A model generated the notes under the pieces. That model was not told the DNA's origin and did not search any database. It was given only the letters and a program-made list of their open reading frames with translations. From positions 8,813,501-8,877,500 of the forward strand of contig NZ_CP012670.1 in assembly GCF_004135735.1 (NCBI RefSeq): a DNA stretch of 64,000 nucleotides, given 5' to 3'. The stretch comes from Sorangium cellulosum. Its GTDB lineage: Bacteria; Myxococcota_A; Polyangia; Polyangiales; Polyangiaceae. Positions 37,285 to 44,839 of this stretch are shown here, piece by piece; position 1 is the stretch's first letter, and each line of letters opens with the position of its first letter. The position numbers were made by a program, and so were the translations under genes.

Positions 37285-38667
37285 TCACGGCGCCGTTCGG
37301 TACGGCCCCCCCGCCCCCTCGCCCCGCGGCCGCGGGCGGAGGAGGTTCGCGAGCCGGGTCGCGACGAGCGCCCCGGCGCCGATCAGCACGACGACGCCGT
37401 GGAGCGCGCCCCCCACGAACGGGATCGCGCCCACGAGGAGGAGGCCGAGGCAGCCGATCGCGAGGTGAACGTAGGGGTTCCTCGTGCGATGGCCGGCGAG
37501 CGCTGCCCCGGCGGTCTCGAGCACCGCGCAGCCGCCCGCGGCCGCGGCGATGAAGGCGAGCAGGAGGCCGATCACCGCGAACGGCACGCCGATCAGCGTG
37601 ACGCAGAGGGCGACGGCGAGCGCGAGGGCGCCGAGGACGCCCACCACGCCGAGCGCGAAGCTCCGCATCGGCCGGGCGGCGATCTCGACCTTGAGCACCT
37701 CCATGCGCCGCGGCCAGAGCGCCAGCAGCACCGCGCCGAACGCGAACAGCAGCGCCGTGCGCGTCACCGCGCCGCCGGCCCTGCGCGCGAGCGAAGCGCC
37801 CGTCGCCTCCGGCTCCCCGTCGTCCCCCCTCAGGGTGATCTCGTTGTTCACGTCGCCCCGGATGAGCGCGCGCTCGCCCCGGTGGAGCGGGCCGCCGACG
37901 ACATCGACGTCGCCGTCGACGCGCGCTCCGTCGGCCACCGTGAGCGGTCCGCCCACGGTCGACACGTCACCGCGCACCCGCGCGCCCTCGTGGATGCGCG
38001 TGGAGCCGCCCATCACGTCGATGTCGCCGGTGACGGTGCCCCAGACGTCGAGCGAGCCGCCGACCACCGACACGTCATGGACGACCTCGCCCCGCTCGAT
38101 GCGCAGGCTGCCACCCGTCACGAAGCGATCCCGGCCGCGCCGCCTGGGCGCGTCCTGCTCCGCCTCGGCGTCGTCGGGCGACGCCGCGGGCGCGGCCGCC
38201 TGCGGCGGCTCGGGCACGGCGGGCAGCGCGGGCGCGGCGGGCAGCGCGGGCAGCGCGGGCAGCGCGGGCAGCGCGGGCAGCGCGGGCGCGGACCGCTGCG
38301 CCCTGTCCGACGGCGCGATCGCGATGAGATCGCCGTCGCGGGTCGCGACGTAGTCCCCGTCGGCGAGCAGGAGCTCGAGCACCTTGTCCGCCGGCTGGTC
38401 CTGGACGCGCAGATCGACGGGATCGCCGGGCGGCACGTTGTTGAGCACGAGGCTCCATCCGGCCTCCTGCGCCAGGCGCTTGATGGCCTCGTTGCGCGGC
38501 GCGCGGCTCACGTCGAGGCTCACCTCCGGCTCGGCCGCCGGCCAGACGCCCTCGCGGGACACCTCGGCCCTGGCCGCGCCGCTCACCGAGAGCCCGAGCG
38601 CGGCGACGAGCAGCGCGGCGGCGCGCCGCGAGGACAACACACGGGTCGAGACCGAGACGAAGCGCAT
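37285..38667 (-). CDS. Membrane protein with secretin-like STN and bactofilin-like repeat domains
   Basis: A 460-residue exported protein. After a signal peptide (ending GAARA) comes an STN-like short domain (VSLDVSRAPRNEAIKRLAQE, then GDYVATRDGDLIAIAP). An Ala-Leu-Pro linker follows (ALPALPALP, a 9-bp repeat). Next is a right-handed beta-helix-type section with repeated VVGGSLDVWGTVTGDIDVMG and VDGDVDVVGGPL, as in polymer-forming bactofilins. About four membrane segments finish the protein. A strong site (AAGGAGGG) precedes the ATG at 38667. That site and the first 85 coding bases lie inside the anti-sigma gene. As third gene after a sigma/anti-sigma pair it may be the envelope protein they control. 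Confidence 0.78.
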   Translation of the reverse strand: MRFVSVSTRVLSSRRAAALLVAALGLSVSGAARAEVSREGVWPAAEPEVSLDVSRAPRNEAIKRLAQEAGWSLVLNNVPPGDPVDLRVQDQPADKVLELLLADGDYVATRDGDLIAIAPSDRAQRSAPALPALPALPALPALPAAPALPAVPEPPQAAAPAASPDDAEAEQDAPRRRGRDRFVTGGSLRIERGEVVHDVSVVGGSLDVWGTVTGDIDVMGGSTRIHEGARVRGDVSTVGGPLTVADGARVDGDVDVVGGPLHRGERALIRGDVNNEITLRGDDGEPEATGASLARRAGGAVTRTALLFAFGAVLLALWPRRMEVLKVEIAARPMRSFALGVVGVLGALALAVALCVTLIGVPFAVIGLLLAFIAAAAGGCAVLETAGAALAGHRTRNPYVHLAIGCLGLLLVGAIPFVGGALHGVVVLIGAGALVATRLANLLRPRPRGEGAGGPYRTAP

Positions 38668-39245
38668 CCAATCCCTCCTTTCAACGAGAGCTCATTTCCC
38701 CTGCCCCACGCGATACCCAGCCCGACGACCACGAGCAGCGCCGCCGAGAGCCACGGCAGCGCCGTGAGCCCCCCGGAGAGCGCCCCGTTCCCGGCGATGG
38801 CGCACCCCGTCTGCACCACGACCGAGCAGGCGCGCCAGAGCCTGTCCCAGCTCTCCTTCAGGCCGGAGGCCCCGGCCACGAGCCCCGGCGCCGCGCCGAG
38901 CGCCGAGAGCGCGAGGGCGACGGCGAGCGCCGCGATCGGCAGCGGCTCGCGCGGCGCCACGGGCTCCGGCGCGGCCTGCGCGCCCGGCGCGGCCTGCTCG
39001 CGCAACGCCGCGGGCTCCTCGGCGCCCGGCGCGGCCTGCTCGCGCAGCGCCTCCCCCACGCGGAGCGACAGCAGCGCCGCCCGGCCGAGCGCCGAGGCGC
39101 AGGGCAGGCAACGCGCGGCGTGCGCGAGCGCGCCCTCCGGCAAGAGGGCCTCCTCGCCGTCGCCGAGCGCGCCGAGCGCGATCTCGGTCAGGTGGCCGTC
39201 GGGCTGCCACACGAGATCCGGCGAGAGCTTGTCGTCGTCGAGCAT
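38583..39245 (-). CDS. Zinc-type anti-sigma factor
   Basis: A 220-residue single-pass membrane protein. The N-terminal cytoplasmic domain has the ZAS motif H-x3-C-x2-C (HAARCLPC, about residues 42-49), then an Ala/Pro/Glu linker with a repeated REQAAPGA, and two hydrophobic stretches (PIAALAVALALSALGAAPGLV; LPWLSAALLVVVGLGIAW). It should hold the adjacent ECF sigma factor inactive. It starts seven bases after the sigma gene. The last 28 codons overlap the next gene in another frame and are Arg/Cys/Pro-rich, so they may be a non-essential tail produced by loss of an earlier stop. Confidence 0.82.
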   Translation of the reverse strand: MLDDDKLSPDLVWQPDGHLTEIALGALGDGEEALLPEGALAHAARCLPCASALGRAALLSLRVGEALREQAAPGAEEPAALREQAAPGAQAAPEPVAPREPLPIAALAVALALSALGAAPGLVAGASGLKESWDRLWRACSVVVQTGCAIAGNGALSGGLTALPWLSAALLVVVGLGIAWGRGNELSLKGGIGCASSRSRPVCCPRGAPPRCSSPRSGSR

Positions 39246-39252
39246 CGATCCC

Positions 39253-39849
39253 TCACTCCCCGAGCGCCTCGGCCAGACAGCGCCGGCCGCGCGCGATCCA
39301 CGTCGCCACCGTGCCGAGCGGGATGTCGAGGCGGCGCGATATCTGCTGGTAGTTGAGCCCCTCCACGTGAAATGCCAGGAGCGCGCGGCGCTGGGGCTCG
39401 GCCAGCTTCTGCAGGGCGACGTCGATGCGGCGCGCGCGCTCGCGCTCGGCGGCGCGCTCCTCCGGGCCCGGCGCCGGGTCCTCCACCGCCTCGAGGATCT
39501 CCCCCTCCCCCCCGGCGACCTCCCGAGGGAGCGCCTCGGCGCGCCGCGTGCGGCGGCGCCGGCGCAGCACGTCCAGCGCCACGTGGCGCGCGATCCCGAG
39601 CACCCAGGGGCGCAGCGGCTCGCCGTCGCGGAGGCGGCCGCGCCCCTCGAAGGCGCGGGCGAGCGCCTCGTGGGTGCAGTCCTCGACGTCCGGGTGGTCG
39701 GCGCGCTCGCCGAGCACGCAGGCGATCGCCGCGCGGACCACGGGCCGCAGGGCGGCGGCCTCGTCGAGCGAGGCCCCCACCGTGGCGATCGACGCCGCCG
39801 GCAGCCCGTCGGGCGCCTGCGGAGAGGGCAGCGTGGCGGCTGGATTCAT
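39253..39849 (-). CDS. ECF-family RNA polymerase sigma factor
   Basis: A protein of about 198 residues. Region 2 shows DHPDVEDCTHEALARAFEG and LRPWVLGIARHVALDVLRRR; region 4 shows LQKLAEPQRRALLAFHVEGL and the helix-turn-helix NYQQISRRLDIPLGTVATW. A Glu-rich linker joins the two. It directs RNA polymerase to a small set of stress or envelope genes, probably including its own operon (sigma, anti-sigma, bactofilin-like protein). The ATG at 39849 was chosen; a GTG five codons upstream at 39864 is an alternative with GGAGG further off. Confidence 0.9.
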   Translation of the reverse strand: MNPAATLPSPQAPDGLPAASIATVGASLDEAAALRPVVRAAIACVLGERADHPDVEDCTHEALARAFEGRGRLRDGEPLRPWVLGIARHVALDVLRRRRRTRRAEALPREVAGGEGEILEAVEDPAPGPEERAAERERARRIDVALQKLAEPQRRALLAFHVEGLNYQQISRRLDIPLGTVATWIARGRRCLAEALGE

Positions 39850-39985
39850 CCTGGACCCAGACACTTCGCGCGAGCCCTCCCCGAAATTTCACGCGCCGCA
39901 CGCCGAGCTCCGGCGGTTCAGGAAATCACGGGGCGCCGGCCGGGGCCAGCGCCCAGGGCCAGCCCGTGAGGCGCCCGTGCGCGCG

Positions 39986-40921
39986 CTACCGATCGGTCAG
40001 GGGCGAGAGGAGCGCGTCGGTCGGGGGCGACAGGAACGCGGTGAGCTCCGGGAGGACGGAATCCGGGTCCTCCAGGTGGGGCGCGTGCCCGAGCGGCACG
40101 ACGCGCAGCGTGGCGCGGGGGATCGCGGCGGCCGCGGCGATGCCGAGCGGCGCCGGGAACACGTCGTCGCGATCGCCCCAGAGCACGAGCGTGTCGGCGT
40201 CGATCTCGCCGAGCCGCGGGAGGCGATGGGGCACGGGGCCGAAGGCCGGGAAGAGCGCGTTGAACGCGGCGACGGGCGCGACCCGGCCGTCGGGCACGGC
40301 GCCGAGCTCGCGGTGCAGGGCGGCGACGCGCTCGCCGAGCGGGGTCGGCCGCGGGGGGCGGAGGCGGCGGAAGAGCGCGGCGCCGAGCAGGCGGAGCAGG
40401 CGCTCGGGCGGGGCGCGGAAGTAGGCGCGGCTCGAGGCGGTCATGACGGGGCCGACGCCCATGGCGCCGATGAGCGCGAGCTTGCGCGGGCGGGCGCGCT
40501 TGCGGAGCGCGATCTCCAGCGCGACGAGCGCGCCGAGGGAGTGGCCGACGAGCGCGGCGTCGCCGAGGTCCATCTCGAGGAGGAGCGCCTCGACCGGCTC
40601 GACGAAGAAGCGGAGGCCGTCCTCGAAGCCCTTGCCCTCGAAGGGGGGCGACGACGCGTGGCCGAAGCCTGGCAGGTCGAGGGCGAGGACGCGATGGCGC
40701 CGGGCGAGCCCGGGGAGCAGCGGAAACCAGGTCGTCGCGGCGTTCCCCCGGCCGTGCAGGAGGACGACCGGCGGGCCGCTGCCGCCCTCGAGGTAGCGGA
40801 GCGTCGAGGTCAGCGCGGCGCGGCGGTGCACCGTGAACGGGGGCGCTCCGGCGGCGAGCTCCGCGAGGATGGCGCTCTCGGTCGGCCCCGGTCGGGAGAC
40901 GACGGCGTGAACGTTCGTCAC
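39986..40921 (-). CDS. Alpha/beta hydrolase
   Basis: A protein of about 311 residues with the complete triad of the fold: oxyanion HGRGNAATTW, nucleophile elbow VGHSLGAL, acid in LWGDRDDVFPAP and histidine in LGHAPHLEDP. A cap domain sits between strand 6 and the acid. Typical activities are ester, lactone or C-C bond hydrolysis; the substrate cannot be told. No ATG precedes the domain; the GTG at 40921 gives a sensible N-terminus, so the start is uncertain. It stands alone between the ECF operon and a repeat cluster. Confidence 0.85.
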   Translation of the reverse strand: MTNVHAVVSRPGPTESAILAELAAGAPPFTVHRRAALTSTLRYLEGGSGPPVVLLHGRGNAATTWFPLLPGLARRHRVLALDLPGFGHASSPPFEGKGFEDGLRFFVEPVEALLLEMDLGDAALVGHSLGALVALEIALRKRARPRKLALIGAMGVGPVMTASSRAYFRAPPERLLRLLGAALFRRLRPPRPTPLGERVAALHRELGAVPDGRVAPVAAFNALFPAFGPVPHRLPRLGEIDADTLVLWGDRDDVFPAPLGIAAAAAIPRATLRVVPLGHAPHLEDPDSVLPELTAFLSPPTDALLSPLTDR

Positions 40922-40969
40922 CAGGCCTGCGTAGCGCGATCGCCCTGCCGCGAGAATGGCGCATCGGCC

Positions 40970-41175
40970 CAGGCACCCGCCCAGGTCACGATCTACCCGG
41001 GGCCTCGTCGACCAGGCCCCCACCCAGGTCACGATCTACCCGGGGCCTCGTCGACCAGGCACCCGCCCAGGTCCAGACATGCCCGGGGCCTCGTCGACCA
41101 GGCACCCGCCCAGGTCCAGACATGCCCGGGGCCTCGTCGACCAGGCACCCGCCCATGTCCCGACATGCCCGGCCC
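40970..41175 (+). repeat. 43-bp tandem repeat, about five copies
   Basis: Units with a 43-base period start at 40970, 41013, 41056, 41099 and 41142. All share GGGGCCTCGTCGACCAGGC. Two sequence variants occur (ACGATCTACC in the first two, CCAGACATGC in the next), in adjacent blocks, as expected for slippage or gene conversion. The array fills most of the 326-base gap between two minus-strand genes. Confidence 0.95.
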
Positions 41176-41247
41176 CCCGCCGCCCGGACCGCCGGCATGG
41201 GCCGGGCCCCGACACGCCGGCGGGCCCGCGCGTCCCGGCTGTCGCGC

Positions 41248-42909
41248 TCAGTCCTTGCCGTGACCAGGGCCGAGGATCAGCTCCATCTTCGCGACCGGGT
41301 CGAACCCCTCCACGTGCGGCGGGTGGTGGCACTGCGAGACGCAGCTCTCGGGCGGGGGCGACAGCACGATGAGCCCCTTCTTCTCGGGGTTCTCCGCGTG
41401 CAGCGAGCCCGGACCGTGACACTCCTCGCACTGCACGTTCTGCAGCGAGGCGTTGTGCGTCACCGTGGAGCCCCCGGGCTTTCCGTAGCCGGTCACGTGA
41501 CAACTCACGCAGTCCAGGTTGAACTCCTTGAAGTCCTGCTGCAGCGTCGCATAGGCGCGCGCGTGCGCCGTGGCGTCGTAGACCTTGCGCTCCTCGTCGT
41601 GGCAGTTCGTGCAGGCGTCGACGCCGAGGTAGCTGGCCTCCCCCTTCGCCGGCGGCTCGGGGACGCGATCCGCGAACGCCTCCTTGTTGTGCGCGTTGAC
41701 CCGCTTGTAATAGGCCAGGAGCTGGCCGGCGACGTCCTTGTCGGCGCCCAGCTTCTCCCGCACCTCGACCGCGCTGTAACGGAAGAAGCTGCCGCTCACC
41801 TCCGTCTTCGCCGCCTCGAGCTTCGCCTTCTCGGCCCGGAGCCGCTCCAGGTCGGCCTTCCGGTCGGCGACGTCCTTCGCCGCGACCGTCCTGTCGCCCT
41901 CCCAGCCGTTGATCCGGATCTCGAGCTCCCGGATCCGCGCCGACAGGCTCATCAGCTCCTCCGCCCTGGCCACGCCGCCGGCGTCGGCGAACACCAGCGG
42001 GCCGTCGCCGCCGTCGCGCACGAACAGATCCACCACCGCCACCGATTGCAGGTGATTCGGCGTCTCCACCACCAGCGTCGACCCGATCATCACCGGCGGC
42101 TTCGGGCCGTCGTTGCCGTCCCCGCGCTCGCTCGGCTTGCCCAGCAGGAGGACGTGCAGCTCCGGCACGTGATCCGCGAGCCGCAGCGCCTCGCCCCGCG
42201 GCAGCGCCGCGAGCCCCACGAGCACCCGCGCGCCCTGCCGCTTCGCCTCCGCGACGCCCGCCTTCATCGCGTCGAGCGCCGGACCGGCCTTGACCCCCGC
42301 CGGGTAGGCGCCCGCGCGGCCCTTCGGATCGCTCACGCCGATGAGGCCCACCTTCACGCCCGAGACCTCGCGCACCACCACGCCCCGGACGCCCTGCGCC
42401 CCCTCCAGGTTGCCGCCGAGCAGCGCCGCCCCGCTCTGCTCGCCGTACCTGGCGAGCGCCTCGGCGCCGAGCGCCCAGTCGTTCTCGCCGGGGGCCCACG
42501 CCGTGAGCCCGATCTCCTTCGCGGCCAGCGCCATCGCCTCGGCCTTCCACGCGTCCTGCGAGGCGCGCTCCGCCTTCACCTCGGGATCCATGAAGAGCAG
42601 CGGCCCCGCGCTGACCACGAGCCGGCCCGGCGCCTCGTCGCGCTGCGCCTCGATGAGGGCGGCGAGGTGGTCGATGCCGCCGAGCTGATCCTTCGTGCAC
42701 CCGCACGGCTCCAGCGCGCCGGCCACGGTGCTGAGCGCGTAGAGCCGCACGGTCGGCCGGGCCGCGGCCGCGTCCTCCACGGTCGCGGCGCCCTGCGACG
42801 GGGGCTTGCACCCCTGGCACGCGGCCACGCCGCCCGCGGCGGCGATCGCCAGGACCGGAATCAGGAACGCGTATCCCCCTCGCACCCCGCGGAGCAGCGA
42901 GCGCATCAT
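41248..42909 (-). CDS. Fusion of metallophosphatase-like domain and multihaem cytochrome c
   Basis: A 553-residue exported protein; the signal ends in a lipobox-like AAACQGC (here VAACQGC). Residues about 50-330 resemble a calcineurin-like/5'-nucleotidase (UshA) domain: ALSTVAGALEPCGCTKDQLG and GLIGVSDPKGRAGAY, though several usual metal residues are not obvious. A Lys/Glu coiled segment (RKADLERLRAEKAKLEAAK) links to a cytochrome part with haem motifs CTNCH, CVSCH and CEECH, plus CVSQCHH, an atypical C-x3-CH. Three to four c-type haems are expected. Such fusions occur in Deltaproteobacteria; electron partner unknown. Confidence 0.84.
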   Translation of the reverse strand: MMRSLLRGVRGGYAFLIPVLAIAAAGGVAACQGCKPPSQGAATVEDAAAARPTVRLYALSTVAGALEPCGCTKDQLGGIDHLAALIEAQRDEAPGRLVVSAGPLLFMDPEVKAERASQDAWKAEAMALAAKEIGLTAWAPGENDWALGAEALARYGEQSGAALLGGNLEGAQGVRGVVVREVSGVKVGLIGVSDPKGRAGAYPAGVKAGPALDAMKAGVAEAKRQGARVLVGLAALPRGEALRLADHVPELHVLLLGKPSERGDGNDGPKPPVMIGSTLVVETPNHLQSVAVVDLFVRDGGDGPLVFADAGGVARAEELMSLSARIRELEIRINGWEGDRTVAAKDVADRKADLERLRAEKAKLEAAKTEVSGSFFRYSAVEVREKLGADKDVAGQLLAYYKRVNAHNKEAFADRVPEPPAKGEASYLGVDACTNCHDEERKVYDATAHARAYATLQQDFKEFNLDCVSCHVTGYGKPGGSTVTHNASLQNVQCEECHGPGSLHAENPEKKGLIVLSPPPESCVSQCHHPPHVEGFDPVAKMELILGPGHGKD

Positions 42910-42941
42910 GCCCGCCCTATAGCACACGGGCTCGTGCGACC

Positions 42942-43073
42942 CGGGCCCGGGGGTGGTGAGGGGGCCGGGGGGCTCTCCGGAGGGGCTGGAGTGCAGGCGA
43001 GCCACGACAGGGGCTCGCCGGAACGCAAGCCCCGGAGGAGAGCCCCCCGGCCCCCTCACCACCCCCGGGCCCG
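42942..43073. repeat. Nested long inverted repeat (perfect 37-bp arms)
   Basis: The arms 42942-42978 and 43037-43073 are perfect reverse complements over 37 bases (the left begins CGGGCCCGGGGGTGGTGAGG). Inside the 58-base centre are further inverted pairs: GGGGCT with AGCCCC, and GGCGAGCC with GGCTCGCC. The whole can fold as one long branched hairpin or cruciform. It lies between two minus-strand genes and has no T-tract, so it is not a normal intrinsic terminator. A mobile MITE-like or REP-like element is possible; no target-site duplication is evident. Confidence 0.93.
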
Positions 43074-43083
43074 CCCGCCGCGG

Positions 43084-44556
43084 TCAGAAGCTCGTCGGGG
43101 CGAACGGCAGGACGGTCTTCAGGTCCGCGTCGTTGAAGCGGAGCTGCAGGCCGACGAAGTAATCCCGGCGATCGCTGTTCAGGATGTCGTCCATGCCGCC
43201 CAGCAGCCAGAGCTTGCGGATGAACTCGTACGCGAGCGCGACCCGCCAGCGCGGCGACAGCTCCTCGCCGAAGCCGAACAGGTCCTGCCGGAGCTCGAAC
43301 CGGTCGTCGAGCAGGTGGAGGTCGAGGCCGAGCCCGCCCGTCGACTCCTTGATGCCGAACCGGCCCGTGAACGGGCCGAGCCGCTTCGCGAACTGGAACG
43401 AGAAGCGGAAGGCGTTCGTCGTGATCGTCCGGACCTCCCGGTAGTGCGCGGGCTCGTTCGGGTTGGTCGTGTCGACGTCGATCTGCTGGAAATCCGTCTT
43501 GCCGCGCGGGTCGTTCACCAGCTCGACGACGTAGTACTTGTCCTCCGTCGGCTGGAGCCTGAGCTCGACGTAGCTCTTGATGGTGTTCGCCAGGAAGTTG
43601 TAGTCGGTCCGGAGCCCGACCACCGTCTGGAACCGGTTGATCCCGCCCACGAGCTCGCCGACGTCCTCGACGACCGTCTCGACCTCGTTGATCAGCGTCT
43701 CGTCCCGGGTGAGGCGGCCGAGCGTCCCCTCGCCCCGATCGACCCGGGCGGCGACGTTGTCCGCGTGCTTCAGCGCCGACTCGAGGCTCTCGCTCGCGCG
43801 GCCCAGCCGCTCCGCGGCGCTGCGGAGCTCGCCGGGCTTGCCGTCCCGCCCGGGCACCTCGGCCGCGGCCGTCATCGTGCGGATGTCCCGGGTCACCTGC
43901 TCGACGTTGCGCAGGATCTCCCGCAGGCGCGGGGCCGACTCCCCCGTGAGCTGGCTGATGTTGTTGATCGTCTGCGTGACGCTCGCGCGGTTCTCGCGGA
44001 CGGTCTCGTTGAGCTGCTCGGTCACGTCCGCGAGGTTGTCGAGGATCTGCGTGAGCCGCTCCTCCCCGGAGTCGGAGCCGACCGAGTTCCGGAGCGCCTC
44101 GGTGACGGCCTTGACGTCCTTGAGGATCTCTGCGACCTGCCCCTGCATCGACTGGACCGTCGGCTCGTCGATGTAATGGAGGATCCGCCCCTCGTCGGGG
44201 ATGCGCGGCTTGCCCTCGGTGCCCGGCGTGAGCACGACGAACGACTCGCCGATGAGGCTCGTGGCGCGCTTGCCGATGGCCGCGTCCTCGTAGAGCGGGA
44301 CCTCGGGGCTCATCTTGATGTCGATGCGCGCCTGGCCCTCGTAGAGCGAGATCCTGTCGACGACGCCGACCTGGATGCCCGAGATCATCACGCGCGACTG
44401 CGGCGACACGCCGATCGCGTCCGGCAGCGTGGCCCAAACCCGGTAGCCGTTCCCGCCGCCGACGTCGCGCGAGACGAAGCGGTACCCGCCGTAGGCCGCG
44501 CCCGCGAGCACGATCGTCATCAAGCCGACCTTCGCGGCCCTGGAGACCTCCGCCAT
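43084..44556 (-). CDS. MCE/MlaD-family lipid transport protein
   Basis: A 490-residue inner-membrane-anchored protein. One N-terminal membrane helix (KVGLMTIVLAGAAYGGYRFV) leads into an MCE domain (YRVWATLPDAIGVSPQSRVM, ISGIQVGVVDRISL, SLIGESFVVLTPG). A long helical stretch rich in Asn/Gln/Glu (about residues 130-300, ILDNLADVTEQLNETVREN) fits the helical needle of longer MCE proteins. The last about 190 residues are beta-rich (YVELRLQPTEDKYYVVEL ... FVGLQLRFN) like an outer-membrane part. Such proteins ferry phospholipids between membranes. The usual MlaE permease and MlaF ATPase are not in view. Confidence 0.88.
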   Translation of the reverse strand: MAEVSRAAKVGLMTIVLAGAAYGGYRFVSRDVGGGNGYRVWATLPDAIGVSPQSRVMISGIQVGVVDRISLYEGQARIDIKMSPEVPLYEDAAIGKRATSLIGESFVVLTPGTEGKPRIPDEGRILHYIDEPTVQSMQGQVAEILKDVKAVTEALRNSVGSDSGEERLTQILDNLADVTEQLNETVRENRASVTQTINNISQLTGESAPRLREILRNVEQVTRDIRTMTAAAEVPGRDGKPGELRSAAERLGRASESLESALKHADNVAARVDRGEGTLGRLTRDETLINEVETVVEDVGELVGGINRFQTVVGLRTDYNFLANTIKSYVELRLQPTEDKYYVVELVNDPRGKTDFQQIDVDTTNPNEPAHYREVRTITTNAFRFSFQFAKRLGPFTGRFGIKESTGGLGLDLHLLDDRFELRQDLFGFGEELSPRWRVALAYEFIRKLWLLGGMDDILNSDRRDYFVGLQLRFNDADLKTVLPFAPTSF

Positions 44557-44690
44557 TCTGCGCCACGCCCACGGTACCACGAGGTGACGGCGGGACCGCG
44601 CAGCTTTCTCCGCGAGAGGCGCGCCGGCGTGCGGCGCGTGACATGCGGCGGCGCGTGATGCGCGGCGGCGCGACATGCGGCGCGCCCACG

Positions 44691-44786
44691 CGGCGCACAC
44701 ACGCGGCGTGGGCGCGGCGCACACACGCGGCGTGGGCGCGACGCACACACGCGGCGTGGGCGCGGCGCACACACGCGGCGTGGGCG
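44691..44786 (+). repeat. 24-bp tandem repeat, four copies
   Basis: Units of 24 bases from 44691 (CGGCGCACACACGCGGCGTG plus GGCG) repeat four times, with a single change in the third. They lie in the 283-base divergent region between the MCE gene and the CAP-domain gene, where both promoters should be. Confidence 0.94.
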
Positions 44787-44839
44787 CGGCGTGCGGCAGG
44801 AAACGGGCGCCGGGTCGGGAAACCTGCTAGCCGGATCGC

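Noticed and set aside
40970..41175. CRISPR array
   Set aside because: The units are contiguous 43-base copies without unique spacers, and no cas gene is present. The same holds for the arrays at 10636, 54756 and 59521.
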